Shown here piece after piece: positions 37,398 to 50,164 of a stretch of DNA of 64,000 nt. Each line of letters begins with the position of its first letter. Positions within the stretch are counted from its first letter, which is position 1. The notes under the pieces were generated by a model, which saw only the letters and a list, made by a program, of their open reading frames with translations, had not been told where the DNA came from and did not search any database. A program made the translations under genes and the position numbers. Origin of the DNA: Chaenocephalus aceratus. Its lineage: Eukaryota; Chordata; Actinopteri; Perciformes; Channichthyidae. The DNA is taken from positions 18,009,373 through 18,073,372 of the forward strand of contig CM043792.1 of the NCBI GenBank assembly GCA_023974075.1, read 5' to 3'.

Positions 37398-40300
37398 ACA
37401 TCTGAAATGCTCTCTGGTTTTGTAAGCACCCGTCCCCTTCTAATAGTCAGCCTATTTCCGCTTCATGTAATTTGTTCATTCTGCGCTTGCTGTTACCTGC
37501 AAGGGAGATCAGATGCTTCAGACCATCTATAATAGTACCATGTGCTCATAGAGGTGTGTTACCCCCCCCCCCCCCCTCTCTCTGTCTCTGTCCCTCTCTC
37601 TCTCAGATAACTTCTGTTATGATTTGGCTTGACATTTAATGTATTACTATTATACGAAATATTCTTCATATTTTGAGCCAGTGATTTCCGTCCAATACTT
37701 GCAATTTATAATGCATCACATGCTGCTTGGAACGTTTACTTTTCACTTTTTAAATGCATTAATCGAAAAATAATGTTTAGAAGACAGCATATTTATACAC
37801 ACCTTGTGGTCCGTCTGCATGGGCTTTTATCGCAGCATTGAGCATTTACTAAACAAAAGTATAAAGGCGATGACAATAAACAACCTGTGTCATGAAACAG
37901 AACCAAACTGCACAACTATTAAGGCTGATTATCAAGACTAATTGGACATTGGGATCCACGGAGACCTGAGATTAAACCCAGCAGGCAGCAGAGACAAACA
38001 AGACGTGGCACTGGAGCTACTGTAATATGCAGACAAAAACAAAAGGGAAGCAACATGATCTTGCACTGGTCACTGGTTCCTCTCTTACGTGCCAAATGTG
38101 GTTTTCTGATGATCAATATATATTTACAGACAAGCTGTTTCACAATTACCAAAATGTGGCACATATGACAAAGTACACTATGTCTTGATATCAAACAAGA
38201 AAGTTAAGTATGTATCATCAATGATTTTTTTGTTATGGCAATATATAGGACATAATTTGCATGTCATTTCCGAGTAAGCCATCCACCAACTGCTGTTCCC
38301 TTTCAAACTAATTTAAAAGACTAGGAAACATGGCACACGATTTTAAATTGGATTCCTCTTCTTTTGAAAGGAACTCAAGGGAAGGTAGTTACCATGGAGT
38401 AATGGTAAAGACTAAAATAAATATATATATCTTCAGTAGGCTACAATACATTCAAGATGAAAATAAGGACTGTCTTCTCAGCAATAATAAGCAGGATATC
38501 AACCAAGATGATGCAAATGGTACAGTTTGTATCGATTTTCTTTTTTTATATATGTCAGGGCACGAGTAGTGCAACTAAGAAAATTCAATCAAGTTAATTT
38601 CCTGTTTCACTTTGGACCTTTAAACCTCACATGAGTCAATACTCTTTGTCTGTTTCTGGGAGAGCTCGAAAGAGGAGAGACATATAATTGTCCAAAGCGC
38701 CGTGTATTATGTTATATTTCTCAGCTACACACACCTCCACCCTTTTCATATTGGCACATTATTGCCACAACAGTGGCTACATCATCAACATTAAGTTACA
38801 TTTGTAGCGCTATATGTAATGTGAGACAACAAATAACAGCACCAAATGCACTGTCTATGTTACGACAGTGGCAGAAATGATGGATCTACATGCTTCCTTT
38901 TTCCCTCTTGGTTTTATTGTTTGTCTGCTCTTTAAAAGAACGTTAAATCTGACATGAATCTAATTAAATGTTACAGTGTGGGTCTAATTATGTTATGGGA
39001 CAGACAAAAAGCTCTCCAGTAGGCTAATGTGCCTGAGGTTGCTGCCCGCTCGACTTCAGATGGGAGCCAGTAGGCCTAATTGGCTACAAACAGCCTAATC
39101 AGACTTGCTGGATTGTCTTGCTTAACATTTTATCCCCATCCTTGTATCAATTTTCAACTAAATTAGCCCGGTCCACCAGAGATGTAGCAGAATTAGGCGG
39201 GGGAGGGGGGCTGCTATCTCATCATTCAGAGTGTTTCTACGGTGATGCCTGCACAGGGCCTAATGTCATTCAGAGGAAAAACTGTGAACACTGACGCCAT
39301 GTGACCTGTGTAACCTGTCATTAATGTGTCAAAAGTAGACTGTGGTCCTGCAATTTCTTCAGTGACACTTTCAGAGAGGGGTAATACCGCCCCCTATAGG
39401 CCTGGACCAATGTAACATAAAGTACAGTCTGGCCCCGGATTACACTTTTTCGAGGCATCTCCACAGTTTGTGTTATTGGTGCTGGTGCCCTTTAAGCTTT
39501 CAAGTGAAGTAACCCCCTCACATTTTAATTGCTATGTTGTTTAAGGATGGGGAAATAAAGGGGGCCTAATTATACTATTTTTCATAACACATTGTTGAAA
39601 ACATGCACGATAATAATACTTAAAGATAATAATTTATCTAAAAACGAAATATAGTAAATATTATATTCTCCTTGTTAAAATATATTGCCTAAACGGCCAG
39701 ACGCCCCGAAGATGGATAGAAAATAGAAACTTTACAGGCATTAAATGCCTCCAAATAAAAACAGAACCCAATACACAGTTGTTTAGGGGCCCCATGACTC
39801 ACCTAATGAACTCTAAATCATGTACTGTTGTTCAGATTGATCTCCGTCTGTTAACAAGATATGCGGTATAAAAACATAAGAGGCTTCTTAATTTAACTTG
39901 CAGCCCTTTTCACAAATCCAATCTCAGATTTCTCTAAACATAAAAATGATTTTCTATTTGTCTTTTGTTATGATCCCTCTGCAGGCCCCTACCATACTCC
40001 ATCTTTACTTTCATTGATTGAGTATTGAATGTATGTGCTGTAGAAGACAACAACAGCAGCAGTTAACAAAAGGATAGTAGAGTTAAATCTTTGATCACAA
40101 TAGTGTAGAAGTGTGCTGATATGTAAGTTCTCATCATTTTACTGGTCTACACTATACAAAGTACAAACACTTAAAAGAAGTGTAGCAGATGAGAGAGGGG
40201 AAAGGCTGAGAAAAAGTAAACAAGGCTTTGTGCTGTCTGATCAGTGATGACGAGGAGAAAGGAAAGTTGCCTTGGCTGTGGGCAGATGCTGGTTGCAGTG

Positions 40301-43300
40301 CCAGCTGGTTGGGGGGTGGGCCCACCTGTCCCTGGCTCTCCCTTTTCTCGACTGTGAGAAAGCGACAGATGGAGTCCGAAGGTTCTGCCCCGCTCCCAGC
40401 GCTGCTTCTTCAGTCTGTCCTGCTCCCTCCCACCCCGGCATGAGGGCACCGTGCCAGGGGAACATGGGGACGGCGCCGGGCCCCCAGCCCTCCACCAACA
40501 CAGGGGTCAACTGCTTACAGAGAGGGGGTCGCCCCGCCGCCTCTTCTCCCACAGACACTGTGCTGCCTCCCCGTGGATGTTAGCAACAACTACAATCTTT
40601 GCTTTTAAGTCTGCTGGACTCAAACATTTCTTCACTCAGACAAAACAAGCCCTCTCAAGGTTTCCAGAGATTACATTTTCGAGGAAGGAGGCTTTCTTGT
40701 GAGCGGTTTGTTTTTCAATGAGGTAGAAATGGAAAGGTGCCAGATTTTCTTTTTACATATTGATGTGTAGCTGTATTACTGTGTTCCTAAGAAGTGCCTT
40801 GGATGTAGAGTGATGCATGTGGACCGTATGGCAGGTCAAAAAGGCCGGTCAAAACCCTTAATAATAAATAATATAATAAATTGGATTTATATAGCGCTTT
40901 TATGGTACCCAAGACGCTTAGTGCCTTAAGTACTGAAGTCCATCACACGGTAGCCCTAGTGACCTCCATGTCACTGGATTTGTGATAAAATCAATGCATG
41001 AAGTCTTAGAAGTGGCACTGACAGCTCATTAGGGATCCTTTAAGAAGTGAGCCACCTACACCAATTGCTCTTCTTCTGGACCTCCTATTAACCTCCCGCT
41101 TATTTGTTTGTAACGATGCATGCATGTCTCATTAAAAGAGGTGGTCCTAACACACTTTTCTACAAATTAAGTACATTCTTCCCTGTTTGTGTTTTACCAA
41201 CATCAGCATGGTTATTTCCTAGCGTCTGTTTTATACAGTATAGCTGAATTATGAGTAAGGTCCTTTCTCCAATTGCAACATAACTAGGCTGTTTCTCCTC
41301 CAGATTCCACTCTTCTCCCAGATGTGCCTTTAGAGCACATTAATGCATTCTCGAACCATTCAGAAAGAAAGTAATGGTTGTAGCAAAACCTTCCTTTCAG
41401 CGCTAAACAAATCGGGCCAAATCCCAAGGCAGTTATCGATATTTAAATAGGCTTTTAGATCTGTATTTTTTTACTGTGAAAGGAGCGATAGTGGCTTTCT
41501 TCAGGCTGTTGCACTAGAATGTGGACTATTCAAAGACGACCCGAGTCCAAAGGGTGGGACAAAATAGCTTGAGAGCTCTCTGATGACCTCGGGGTATCAT
41601 GGGAGGTTGGCCTTCACTCAAAGGAGGGTATGCAGTAGACTTAGCCGTGTATTGCTTATGCTTTATATTTATTTTAAGGCCTTGCATTATTGATTTAAAT
41701 GGAAAAAACCTGGCGATTTTCCCAAAGCACAAAAGATGAAATGGTGTTGACAACTGACCCAACAATTTACTACGGGATGTTTAAAGGCAGCCAGTCCAAA
41801 GGTTTGGTATTATCCAGACTGACAGAGCTTCTCAATTATCACCGAACATGAAATGAATCGAAGAGACAATTCTCCGCCAAATAATCAAGCCATTATCATT
41901 CATGACTCAATCACAGTGGAAATTAGTAAGTCTCTGCTTGCAGCGGGAAAGGAAAAAAGAACAGGCATGTTTGTTTTTTTGAGGAAACAAAAGGATGATA
42001 AGCTCAAACCAGTTTGTGGCTCCAGTGGGACCAGCAGTGTTCGTGTGCGTCACTGAGGTTTGACGAGATATGGGCCGCTCTGCCATACCTGAGCCGGATT
42101 GAGTGCAATTAAATCTTGTTTCAATCATTCAATGGAAGGGAAAGAATAAGCGAAAATGGGCAAACATCTTATTTGGAGGCAATATCTGTAAAGAATTATA
42201 TCAAAACAGCATTCGGGAGATTGTTCCCTCTAAAGCTTAAACTGCAAATACAATACAACACAATAACATCATGCAAATCTGCTGTTCCACTTTTTCCCTA
42301 TGAAGATCAGGATTAAATATGTGCTGTTGTGAATGTATGCTCCTTAAAGTGACATAAGGAAAATCATAAGGGTTGCGTGGAGAATATGATCTGGTTAACC
42401 TGTTAAGCCCGAGAGACCCCGGGTACCAGGTGGCACTGCCGCATTTAATAAACTATTAATATTTTAATATCCATGTAACGGGAAGAAACTCATATAACTG
42501 ATCAATATTTATTTTTTTCAAAATAAAACCCCCAATGCTAACACTGAGCCTCTGAATTAGCACGAGCGAAAAATGCTAACAGATTACTGGACCGAAATAT
42601 CACTCACAAAACCTTATTATTTATCTTTTCTGCACATCCATGACATCGTTTCACATCGTGAGGTGACACAGAATCGAAGGATACCCCTCATTATCACTCA
42701 ATTATAAGAACTTGCGGAGATAATAACAAGAACAGACATCAAAACATGTGGCGCTAGGTAGCTAAAAACGCTCACCTCACACTTGAAACGAACCGGATTC
42801 CGGAGTTTAGAGGCGGCTCCGCTACGGTGTGAACAGGAAGAACCGTGCTTTTCAGTTTTGTTATCACTGTGAGGTTGCAGGCGTTACAGAAGGTATATCT
42901 TCTTACTTCTTAAAAGGGCTAATGATTGATAGACATTAGCAAGACGCTATCATTCAGCAGTCTAGAGTGCAATGGCTTTCATATTTATGGGACTGCAGTC
43001 TTAACTCTCTCATAGCTTAACTTTGAGTCATACACTTTTTTTGAACTGGATTTGTTTGCCTTTTGAGTGTCGGAACCATTTACATTACTTTTACTCAGCA
43101 TGGAAGCTTTTGGAAGTTTTGCTAATTGTCAAAAAAACAAATATGTCTATAACATTGACTTGAGTTTTTGAATAATGGAATGATTTAGTCCTTCCAAATA
43201 CATGTTTTCTCTTCTTCATACAGATCAAATAAACCAGGTTCTGAATCAGGCTAAGAGAAGTTTCAGGAGGCCTGCGGGACAGACTGTTGGTTGAGGTTTG

Positions 43301-44350
43301 GATGCAGTTTGGAGTGTTTGTGGTGTGGGTTGTTAGTGTGTGCTGTTTGGATAGCGTGTGGATGGAGTCTGGGTACCAGTGTCAGCGTGCCGTGGCTCTA
43401 ATCACTGTTGGCAGGCGGACGGCGGGCGGTCTATCCCGCGGCGGCACCCCCAGGTCGAAAGCCGGTTTGAAGTGTAATGATGATGCCAGCTGCCAGCTCC
43501 ACCAGGCTGTGAGCGCTAACGAGCTGGCACTGGCGACGGACTGGGCCGCGGCGGCAGCACCTGGAAATGTAGCACACGTTTCAGAGGGGCGGGGCTCCAC
43601 TGGGGCTGCTGAGGGGCCTGCTGGAGACCCAGGACGGCACCCAGAGGCCCGCATCTCTTTGAAGAGCGCCCCAATTTCATATTTCATTACGCACTACTGA
43701 CTGACAAGGCCCAGCCAGATGTTTCTATTTTCAGCTATTTAAATTTTGACCTGCTTTCCCTACCATGGATGCAAAAAGAGAAGAAAAAAAACAGATTTCA
43801 TCAAAACACATGCCAATGATGATGGTAACTTGGAACTGTTGTGTCTTCTTGTTTTGTCATGTCCTTTAACTGAGAGAATAAAAGTAAGATGGTTCTCTTT
43901 AAATGAAGTATCCTTTTTCATTTCAGACATTTGGTTGACATCTATCGTGAGGCATTCTGTCTTGCTAAAGGACACTTTAACAAGACACACTGGCTGTTTC
44001 AGGGATCCAACCTGAGACCTTGTATTTATGAGACAGTCCCTAACCATCCAGCCAGCCCAGTGCTGAATTGGCTCCAAAAGTGAGTGATGCATGCTCTGAA
44101 ATACAACATAAAGCAACTCTCGCACCGCAGCTTCTTCGTCCCTGAGATATTAGATGATTAATTCCTGTGGTATTCCTGTTGAAATGGCCTGTTAAAAAAA
44201 TGCAGGGTCCTTCCTCATCCCTCATGCAAAAATACATCGACAACCATGACCTTTTTCTGAATCTGCTGGTATGGCACTTGTCTTCCTGAGTTAGCCAGCC
44301 TCAAGGATCAATGTGATTTGTTGGAATAAACGTATGCGACACAGCAGCAT
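37398..44350. other. gene-free stretch with two GC-rich islands
   Basis: No exon could be supported. Segments at about 40,240-40,575 and 43,370-43,690 are clearly richer in G+C than their surroundings and carry open frames on both strands without recognisable family motifs. A poly-C/CT tract lies at 37,562-37,606, and a retroposon-tail-like fragment with TTATATAGCGCTTTTATGG at about 40,857-40,960. Segments near 39,050-39,270 and 41,270-41,460 look non-random but unassigned. Confidence 0.45.
42392..42860. repeat. putative dispersed repeat
   Basis: Begins TTAACCTGTTAAGCCCGAGAG, a motif remembered from fish interspersed repeats, with TTAA at its edge. No inverted partner was found, so the extent and class are guesses. 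Confidence 0.35.
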
Positions 44351-44752
44351 AAGAAGAAAAAGAAGAAGAAGAAGACAGAAGAAGAAGAAGAAGCAGAGAA
44401 GAGAAGAAGAATAAGAAGAAGAAGAAGAAGAAAGAAGAAAGAAGAAGAAGAAGAAGAAGAAGAAGAAGAAGGAAGAAGAAGAAAAGAAGAAAGAAGAAGA
44501 AGAAGAAGAGAAGACGAAGAAGAGAAGAAGAAGAAAGAAAAGAAGAAGAAAGAGAAGAAGAAGAAAGAAGAAGAAAAAGAAGAAGAAGACGAAGAGAAGA
44601 AGAAGAAGAAGAAGAAGAAGAAAAGAAGAAGAAGAAAGAAGAAGAAGAAGAAGAAGAGAAGAAGAAGAAGAAGAAGAAGAAGAAGAAGAGAAGAAGAAGA
44701 GAAGAAAAAGAAGAAGAAGAGAGAAGAAGAAGAAGAAGAAAGAAGAAGAAGA

Positions 44753-44782
<30 letters not shown>
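44351..44782. repeat. GAA/TTC trinucleotide tract (432 bp)
   Basis: Nearly pure A/G sequence built of AAG/GAA units with small phase slips and only a handful of C bases. Minus-strand frames made of Phe, Ser and Leu are artefacts. Long GAA/TTC tracts are known to form triplex (H-DNA) structures and to be unstable. Confidence 0.95.
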
Positions 44783-44783
<1 letters not shown>

Positions 44784-45525
44784 GTATTTCCATATCTAGG
44801 CTTAATGAAACTGAACAATCTCTTGAAAGGAGGAATAATAGAGAAAGAAGAAAGCAGGGGTGAAACACAGAGTACAAGTGGATTGCAGCTCAGATTTGAA
44901 CACCAAATGGCAAAAAATGAGAGACACTGAGATAATCAGAGGGAGAAAAGCTTTTACTCAATACTCAACACACAGCAGGAGAGCGAAAGCTGTTTATTCC
45001 TTCAGTAATGCATCTGTGAGAGTGTATGTCTGTGTATGTGTCTGACTGAGTGAAAACACAGAGGTAATTGAGAAGTAACTGAGGCATTACAGAGGCAATA
45101 TTGACACGAGATAAAAGTGGATGAATGCTGTTCTTTCCCTCTTGGGCTTGGGAATACTGAAAAGATAGGCTGATGAAGGATCCATGTTGAACTTTCTGAT
45201 TCTGTGTATTTATTTCCGAAAGTATATCATCTGCAGATCTGAAGTTAAAAGAGTAAAAACAGGAGTTATAAAGATAAGGTGACATAACATTTTAGTGTAA
45301 GCCGACAAGAGGAGCTGTAAAGTGGATGATATCTCTAACAGCCCAGACTGTATGATAAAAAACATGATGCATCAGCAGTGTTTATGTCTGGAGGTGTCAA
45401 CAGAAAGTTACTGAATGTGTGATTTTATGTTCCAGTTAAGGCAAAGGCATCTAGTTGGATCTAAAGAGGTATTGATATTTTGATGATGCATTCAACTTTT
45501 TTTGGATGCCAGTTTAACACAATTA
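44783..45525. other. gene-free stretch
   Basis: AT-rich DNA between the GAA tract and the TTAA-flanked composite element. Nothing recognised. Confidence 0.5.
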
Positions 45526-46241
45526 TTAAAGGTCACCTATTATGCAAAATGAACTTTTTCATGTATTTTATACATAAATGTGTCCCTGGTGTGTAAGGAG
45601 ACTCACAAAGTGTCCGAAAATACAACCATCTCTCTTTTCCTCCTTACCGACATCTCTTAAAAACGGGGGTACACCGGAGCTGATCCAGATTTTCTGCGGT
45701 CATGATGACATTACTAAAATGTGGGCTGGCTTTATGTTGAACTCCTGGCAATGTTCTGCCCAACCTATCGTCCCCTATCAGAAACGCCACTGTATCAGAA
45801 ACAATGCGCAACGTGTTTTGGAAGTAATATGGTCTGTGTTTAGATTAGCAAGCATCGCTAACACTCAGAGCTAAAGTTGTACTGGAGAGAATATATTCAG
45901 AAATAATGCTTGATGTGGTCTGGAACATAATATGTGACCTGCTCTATCGAAATCAGTCGCATTGACCCGAAGACACATTTTGAGTTGTATACACTGCTGG
46001 AAAGAGGATATTCCTAGCTTTCTAATGATATCAGGATTGTTGTTGTACTCCAAATATTAAGCAAAATATGTTCCATTATATAATGACTGTCACCGAGTCA
46101 TCATTTTGAGAAAAAGGCCTTCAAAGTTTTCTCTTCTCTGGAATCCATCGATCTGATTGATTATTAGTGGAGCAAATTATCAAAATACTACGGAGGGAAG
46201 ATATTTTCGTTTGGATTACTGGTCTGGGGGAAGCTCGCGAG

Positions 46242-46245
<4 letters not shown>

Positions 46246-46298
<53 letters not shown>
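46246..46298. repeat. GT dinucleotide repeat
   Basis: A GT run of about 50 bases within the TA-flanked element. Confidence 0.9.
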
Positions 46299-46301
<3 letters not shown>

Positions 46302-46307
46302 TGTAAT

Positions 46308-46615
46308 TTTGCGTTTGTGTGTATTGTGTTTGTTTCCCGGGGAAAACCCTCACGAGAAACACCGGCTGTTGTTATGCCTGCTGTGACGTTAAGTTACTCC
46401 GTTCTCCGCTTGTAATTATGCCGTCACAAGCTTCAAAGTTGTATTTATCATCTGAATTTACCGAAAAAGTTTAATATTCTGAAAGCCAAGACTTTGTTTA
46501 ATTGAAATCAGATGAATACAAACTGTAACGGACCCTCCCGTGTTATTTATGATTACTCCACGCTTACATTCATAATGTCAGCCGGAGGGAGGGGGGGCGG
46601 CGCTGCAGAAGAGCA
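46308..46615 (+). repeat. dispersed repeat, copy B
   Basis: Partner of 13,728-14,030, with the same order of blocks and same orientation. Confidence 0.75.
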
Positions 46616-47150
46616 GATTTCCTGTCATCTTCCCTTTACAAGCTTAAAGAATGTATTTATCGTGTGAGTTTGGAAATAAAAGTTTCATATTCTGAAAGCC
46701 AAGACTCTGTTTGTTTCAAATCAAACAAAACACCCAAACCCCAGATTGCTTTTGTTTTTTTACGCAAATCCACGTTTATTTTTAAATGAGCCGTTGCGAC
46801 TTCCGACTGATTTCGATCGAGCGGGTCACATATGGCGTTTAATCAAGGCAGCGTTTAACTGAGTATCTGCCGGTAGAAACGGTGGGTTACGTATTGTAAC
46901 CGTAGGTATATATGCACAGGCGACTCTACTGGACTCTATGGGTACTACCTCTCAACCATACTATGCGAGCATTCATCAACTGAAATGTCTATAACCGTAG
47001 CCGGCCTCCTGGGGCGGGCCTACCTGAATGCACGCGCAAGCCCACCGTATATAAGGCAGCCTCGCCTCCTGGCTGTCATCCGACACTTCTCTTCAGCGAG
47101 CAGCATAGGACAGACAGGGCCCCGAGTAGAGGGCTCTGCCTGTGCTTATA

Positions 47151-47836
47151 CAGTTGCAAGAAAAAGTATGTGAACCCTTTGGAATTACCTGGATTTCTGC
47201 ATAAGTTGGTCATAAAATGTGTTCTGATCTTCGTCTAAGTCACAACAACGGACAAACACAGTCTGCTTAAACTAATACCACACAAACAATTATATGTTTT
47301 CATGTTTTTATTGAACACACCATGTAAACATTCACAGTGCAGGGTGGAAAAAGTATGTGAACCCCTAGGCTAAAGACTTCTTCAAGAGCTAATTGGAGTC
47401 AGGAGTCAGCCAACCTGGAGTCCAATCAATGAGACGAGATTGGAGGTGTTGGTTAAAGCTGCCCTGCCCTATAAAAAACACACACCAGTTTTGAATTTGC
47501 TATTCTTAAGAAGCATTGCCACATGTGAACCATGCCTCGCACAAAAGAGCTCTCAGAAGACCTACGATTAAGAATTGTTGACTTGCATAAAGCTGGAAAG
47601 GGTTACAAAAGTATCTCTAAAAGCCTTGATGTTCATCAGTCCACTGTAAGACAAATTGTCTATAAATGGAGAAAGTTCAGCACTGTTGCTACTCTCCCTA
47701 GGAGTGGCCGTCCTGTAAAGATGACTGCAAGAGCACAGCGCAGAATGCTCAATGAGGTGAAGAAGAATCCTTGAGTGTCAGCTAGAGACTTAAAGATATC
47801 TCTGGCACATGCTAACATCTCTGTTGACGAATCTAC
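47151..47836 (+). mobile_element. Tc1-like transposon, 3'-truncated
   Basis: It starts after a TA at 47,149-47,150 with the familiar fish Tc1 end CAGTTGCAAGAAAAAGTATG. An inner copy of AAAAAGTATGTGAACCC at about 47,350 gives the IR/DR arrangement of the Sleeping Beauty group. The transposase start follows. The element breaks off within the transposase gene at about 47,836, where GC-rich hAT-like sequence begins, so the right half and its inverted repeat are missing. Confidence 0.92.
47532..47836 (+). pseudogene. Tc1 transposase N-terminal fragment
   Basis: The ATG at 47,532 opens an 80-codon frame, [20 protein letters not shown] onward, covering the first (PAI) helix-turn-helix of a paired-like DNA-binding domain. 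A GRPVK-type hook follows at residues 59-63. A TGA stops it after the residues KKNP. Beyond the stop the same frame continues in family-like sequence (VSARDLK... to about 47,836), so the stop is a point mutation, probably CGA to TGA. The DDE catalytic domain is missing because the element is truncated. Non-functional. Confidence 0.9.
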
Positions 47837-48022
47837 GCATGGGCGCGGGAAGGGGGGTGCTGAGGGCGCTTCAGCTCCCCCTAGCGGCAGGCAGGGGGTG
47901 CGGAGCGGAGCGGACTGATAATGTCATCGGATTAAAAAAAAAAAAAAAAAGACTGGCAGAGACTGGTCTGTTTTATCGGATGATAATTATTTAAAAATGA
48001 GTGTCATGAGCATACCATTCCT
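47837..48022. other. hAT-like fragment between insertions
   Basis: GC-rich sequence with GGGCGCTTCAGCTCCCCCTA, similar in style to the 3' part of the hAT element at 18,017-19,074, followed by a poly-A run. Too short and without ends to classify. Confidence 0.3.
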
Positions 48023-48026
48023 TTAA

Positions 48027-49959
48027 AGGCAATGTGAGCGTTTTTCCCCTTCGATTCGGAGAAACAAATATTTTTTCAGAGTAAAGGATGGCAGAAGACA
48101 TCCGGGTATCGTTTAGGACTACACCATCTGCTCTGTTTGACAAACCCCGTGATTAGTTCCCAAGCTCTGTGATTGGTTGACCTCCAACTGCATTCCATAT
48201 AAAAAAAAAACGTTTCCGAAAAGATAAAATCATACTTTATTCAGCAGTGCTTGCTCGGCTGCATTAAATATATTACACATCTGTCGTAGTTCTTTATTTT
48301 TATTTATCTACAGAGATCGGGCTCAGAATAGACCGGAAACTATTCTTTTACCGTTCAGTTTTAATTTCACAATAAAGTTAACTAATATTTTTGTTTTGAT
48401 ATTATTGTTTTTTATTAACTACTAGACCGCTGGGTCATGTTAAGACCATATTTTCTGTGTTGCTGTGGGTTTTTTTCCATCGCTTTTGTGTTACAAATAT
48501 CAAAACAATAACTAAATATATCCGTGGTAAACTAAACCAGAAACAGCAGTATATTTTATTTTGTTAACACTGTAAACTTGACAGTTTTTTAACCCAAACC
48601 ACCTAATGGTTAAAGCACGTTATTACACGTTTAGAGTAATGCAATGCAGGTAGATTGTGTTGCTTTTTAATGACTGTTTAAAATGCCTTTTTCTTAATGT
48701 CTTTTATTATTATTAACTACTTGTTACTTGTTGCTAGGGACGCTGCTATCGATATTATTTCTGTTATGTTGTGTAACTGTTTAATGGTGTTATCTTTATT
48801 GCTACCCCCTGAAGAAACACACTCCTCAATGTCAGTTTTGGTACTTTATTGACAAAGATGACGACACCCTGACGACACCCTGAACGGTGAGGTCAGAGGA
48901 CGCCTCACCAGCAGGTGCCGGTGGGGAAGCGCCCATAGCCGAGTCGCGGGGTCCAACAGCCGGCCGCTGAGTGATCCCCTGGGGCGTCGCCCAGCCCGGG
49001 AGGATAGGTGGGGGCTGATGGTTCTCATGAACTAAGTACAGATCGCGTTCACACCGGAATAAGTCCCTGGGGGAGGATTAGGCAAATGAAGCCGCTGACG
49101 TCACTTCTTCTTCTTCTTCTGCTTTTGCAGGCCGCAAACCACTTCACCGCGTATACTAATGCCCAAAGTCCCCGGCCGGAAGTCCCCGGAGTTGGGGACT
49201 GGCTTCAGTAGAAGCTGCTGGGACTCCCAGCAGCTTCTACTGAAGCCTTCCGAGTAAATCGCCAGAACGCCGACACCTCCTCATCTCCACCGCTCCCATG
49301 TTTTATTTTGTGTTGCCATAAGTTAGTCTCTCTCTGCGTTTCTGCGCTGGGCTAATGCTAATAATGCTAATGCAAGGATAATAAAATGGCGGCTTCACAA
49401 AACTTTTTGGGAGTTTTACGGGGCGTGGTTTGCAATCCGCCCAGCCAATCAGACATAGGAACCTTTTTCTCCCACGAAAGTCCCTGTTCTCTAGCAGGGA
49501 CGGAAAAAGGGGGTGAAAAGGTTCTCATGAACTAAATTTAGTTCCGGCTCTTTTTGGTGTGAACGCAACATTTCGGAACTATATCGCCACTATAAACTGG
49601 GAAAAGTACTGCGGTGTGAACGCGCCTATTGGAATGAATGGTGAAAAAAAACGGGGTTTGTCAAACAGAGCACATGGTGTAGTCCTAAACGATAGCTTGG
49701 GATTCTGGGTAGTGTAGTGTCTTCTGCCATCCTTTACTCTGAAAAAATATTTGTTTCTCCGAATCGAAGGGGAAAAATACAAAAGCATTGCACACAATTT
49801 AAACCAATCAATGTTGTGTAATTCACAAGGATAATCTGGTGTTTTTTAGTCGATGAGTAGTGCAGATATCACTGTAAAATCAATCGACAGTAAGGGGAAT
49901 ACTTACTTCCGGGTGTACAATTCTCCGTTATCCAATGGGAATGGACGCTCACATTGCCT
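48027..49959 (+). mobile_element. TTAA-type element, copy B (1,933 bp)
   Basis: Inverted ends AGGCAATGTGAGCG are flanked by TTAA on both sides (48,023-48,026 and 49,960-49,963). The inverted repeats are long: the left block from CCCTTCGATTCGGAGAAAC to GACAAACCCCGT recurs inverted at about 49,655-49,772. Between the first 14 bases and that block, the right end has about 150 bases that the left end lacks, so the left repeat has an internal deletion. The interior matches copy A at 17,735-20,458. Superfamily piggyBac or Kolobok by target site only; no transposase. Confidence 0.8.
49030..49630. mobile_element. MITE-like element, second copy
   Basis: Closely related to the outer element at 23,457-24,923 but lacking the hAT insertion, so it serves as the empty-site reference: GCCGCAAACCACTTCACCGCGTATACTAATGC here corresponds to the broken site there. 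The right end CGGTGTGAACGCGCCTAT matches. A local inverted duplication around 49,203-49,246 (AGCAGCTTCTACTGAAGCC) forms a hairpin. Confidence 0.7.
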
Positions 49960-50164
49960 TTAAGGGCAGCCGACACAAACGTATGCCGTGCTTCCATGAG
50001 CGTCAAATCCCGCCGCAGATGGGAATACATTGCAATCAGTTGAAAGCTATTTGCGTCCCTTTATGAAGCTGAAGGAGCCTAGGAGCGTCACAACTGCACG
50101 CCACGGGACCCTGACCAAACGTCGCTCCTGGACGATTATGGAGTGAGAGTGTGTTGGGGGCCGC

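Larger units (their letters stand above)
45933..46830. mobile_element. TA-flanked element (898 bp)
   Basis: Inverted ends TGTGACCTGCTC (left) and, reverse complemented, TGTGACCCGCTC (right) extend through ATCGAAATCAGTCG with small gaps. TA flanks both sides. The element contains a GT microsatellite (46,246-46,298) and repeat copy B. The TA target suggests a Tc1/mariner-type non-autonomous element. No coding sequence. Confidence 0.72.

Noticed and set aside
44291..44877. Two long minus-strand frames of 175 and 189 codons
   Set aside because: They are translations of the GAA/TTC repeat (runs of Phe, Ser, Leu) with no family features.
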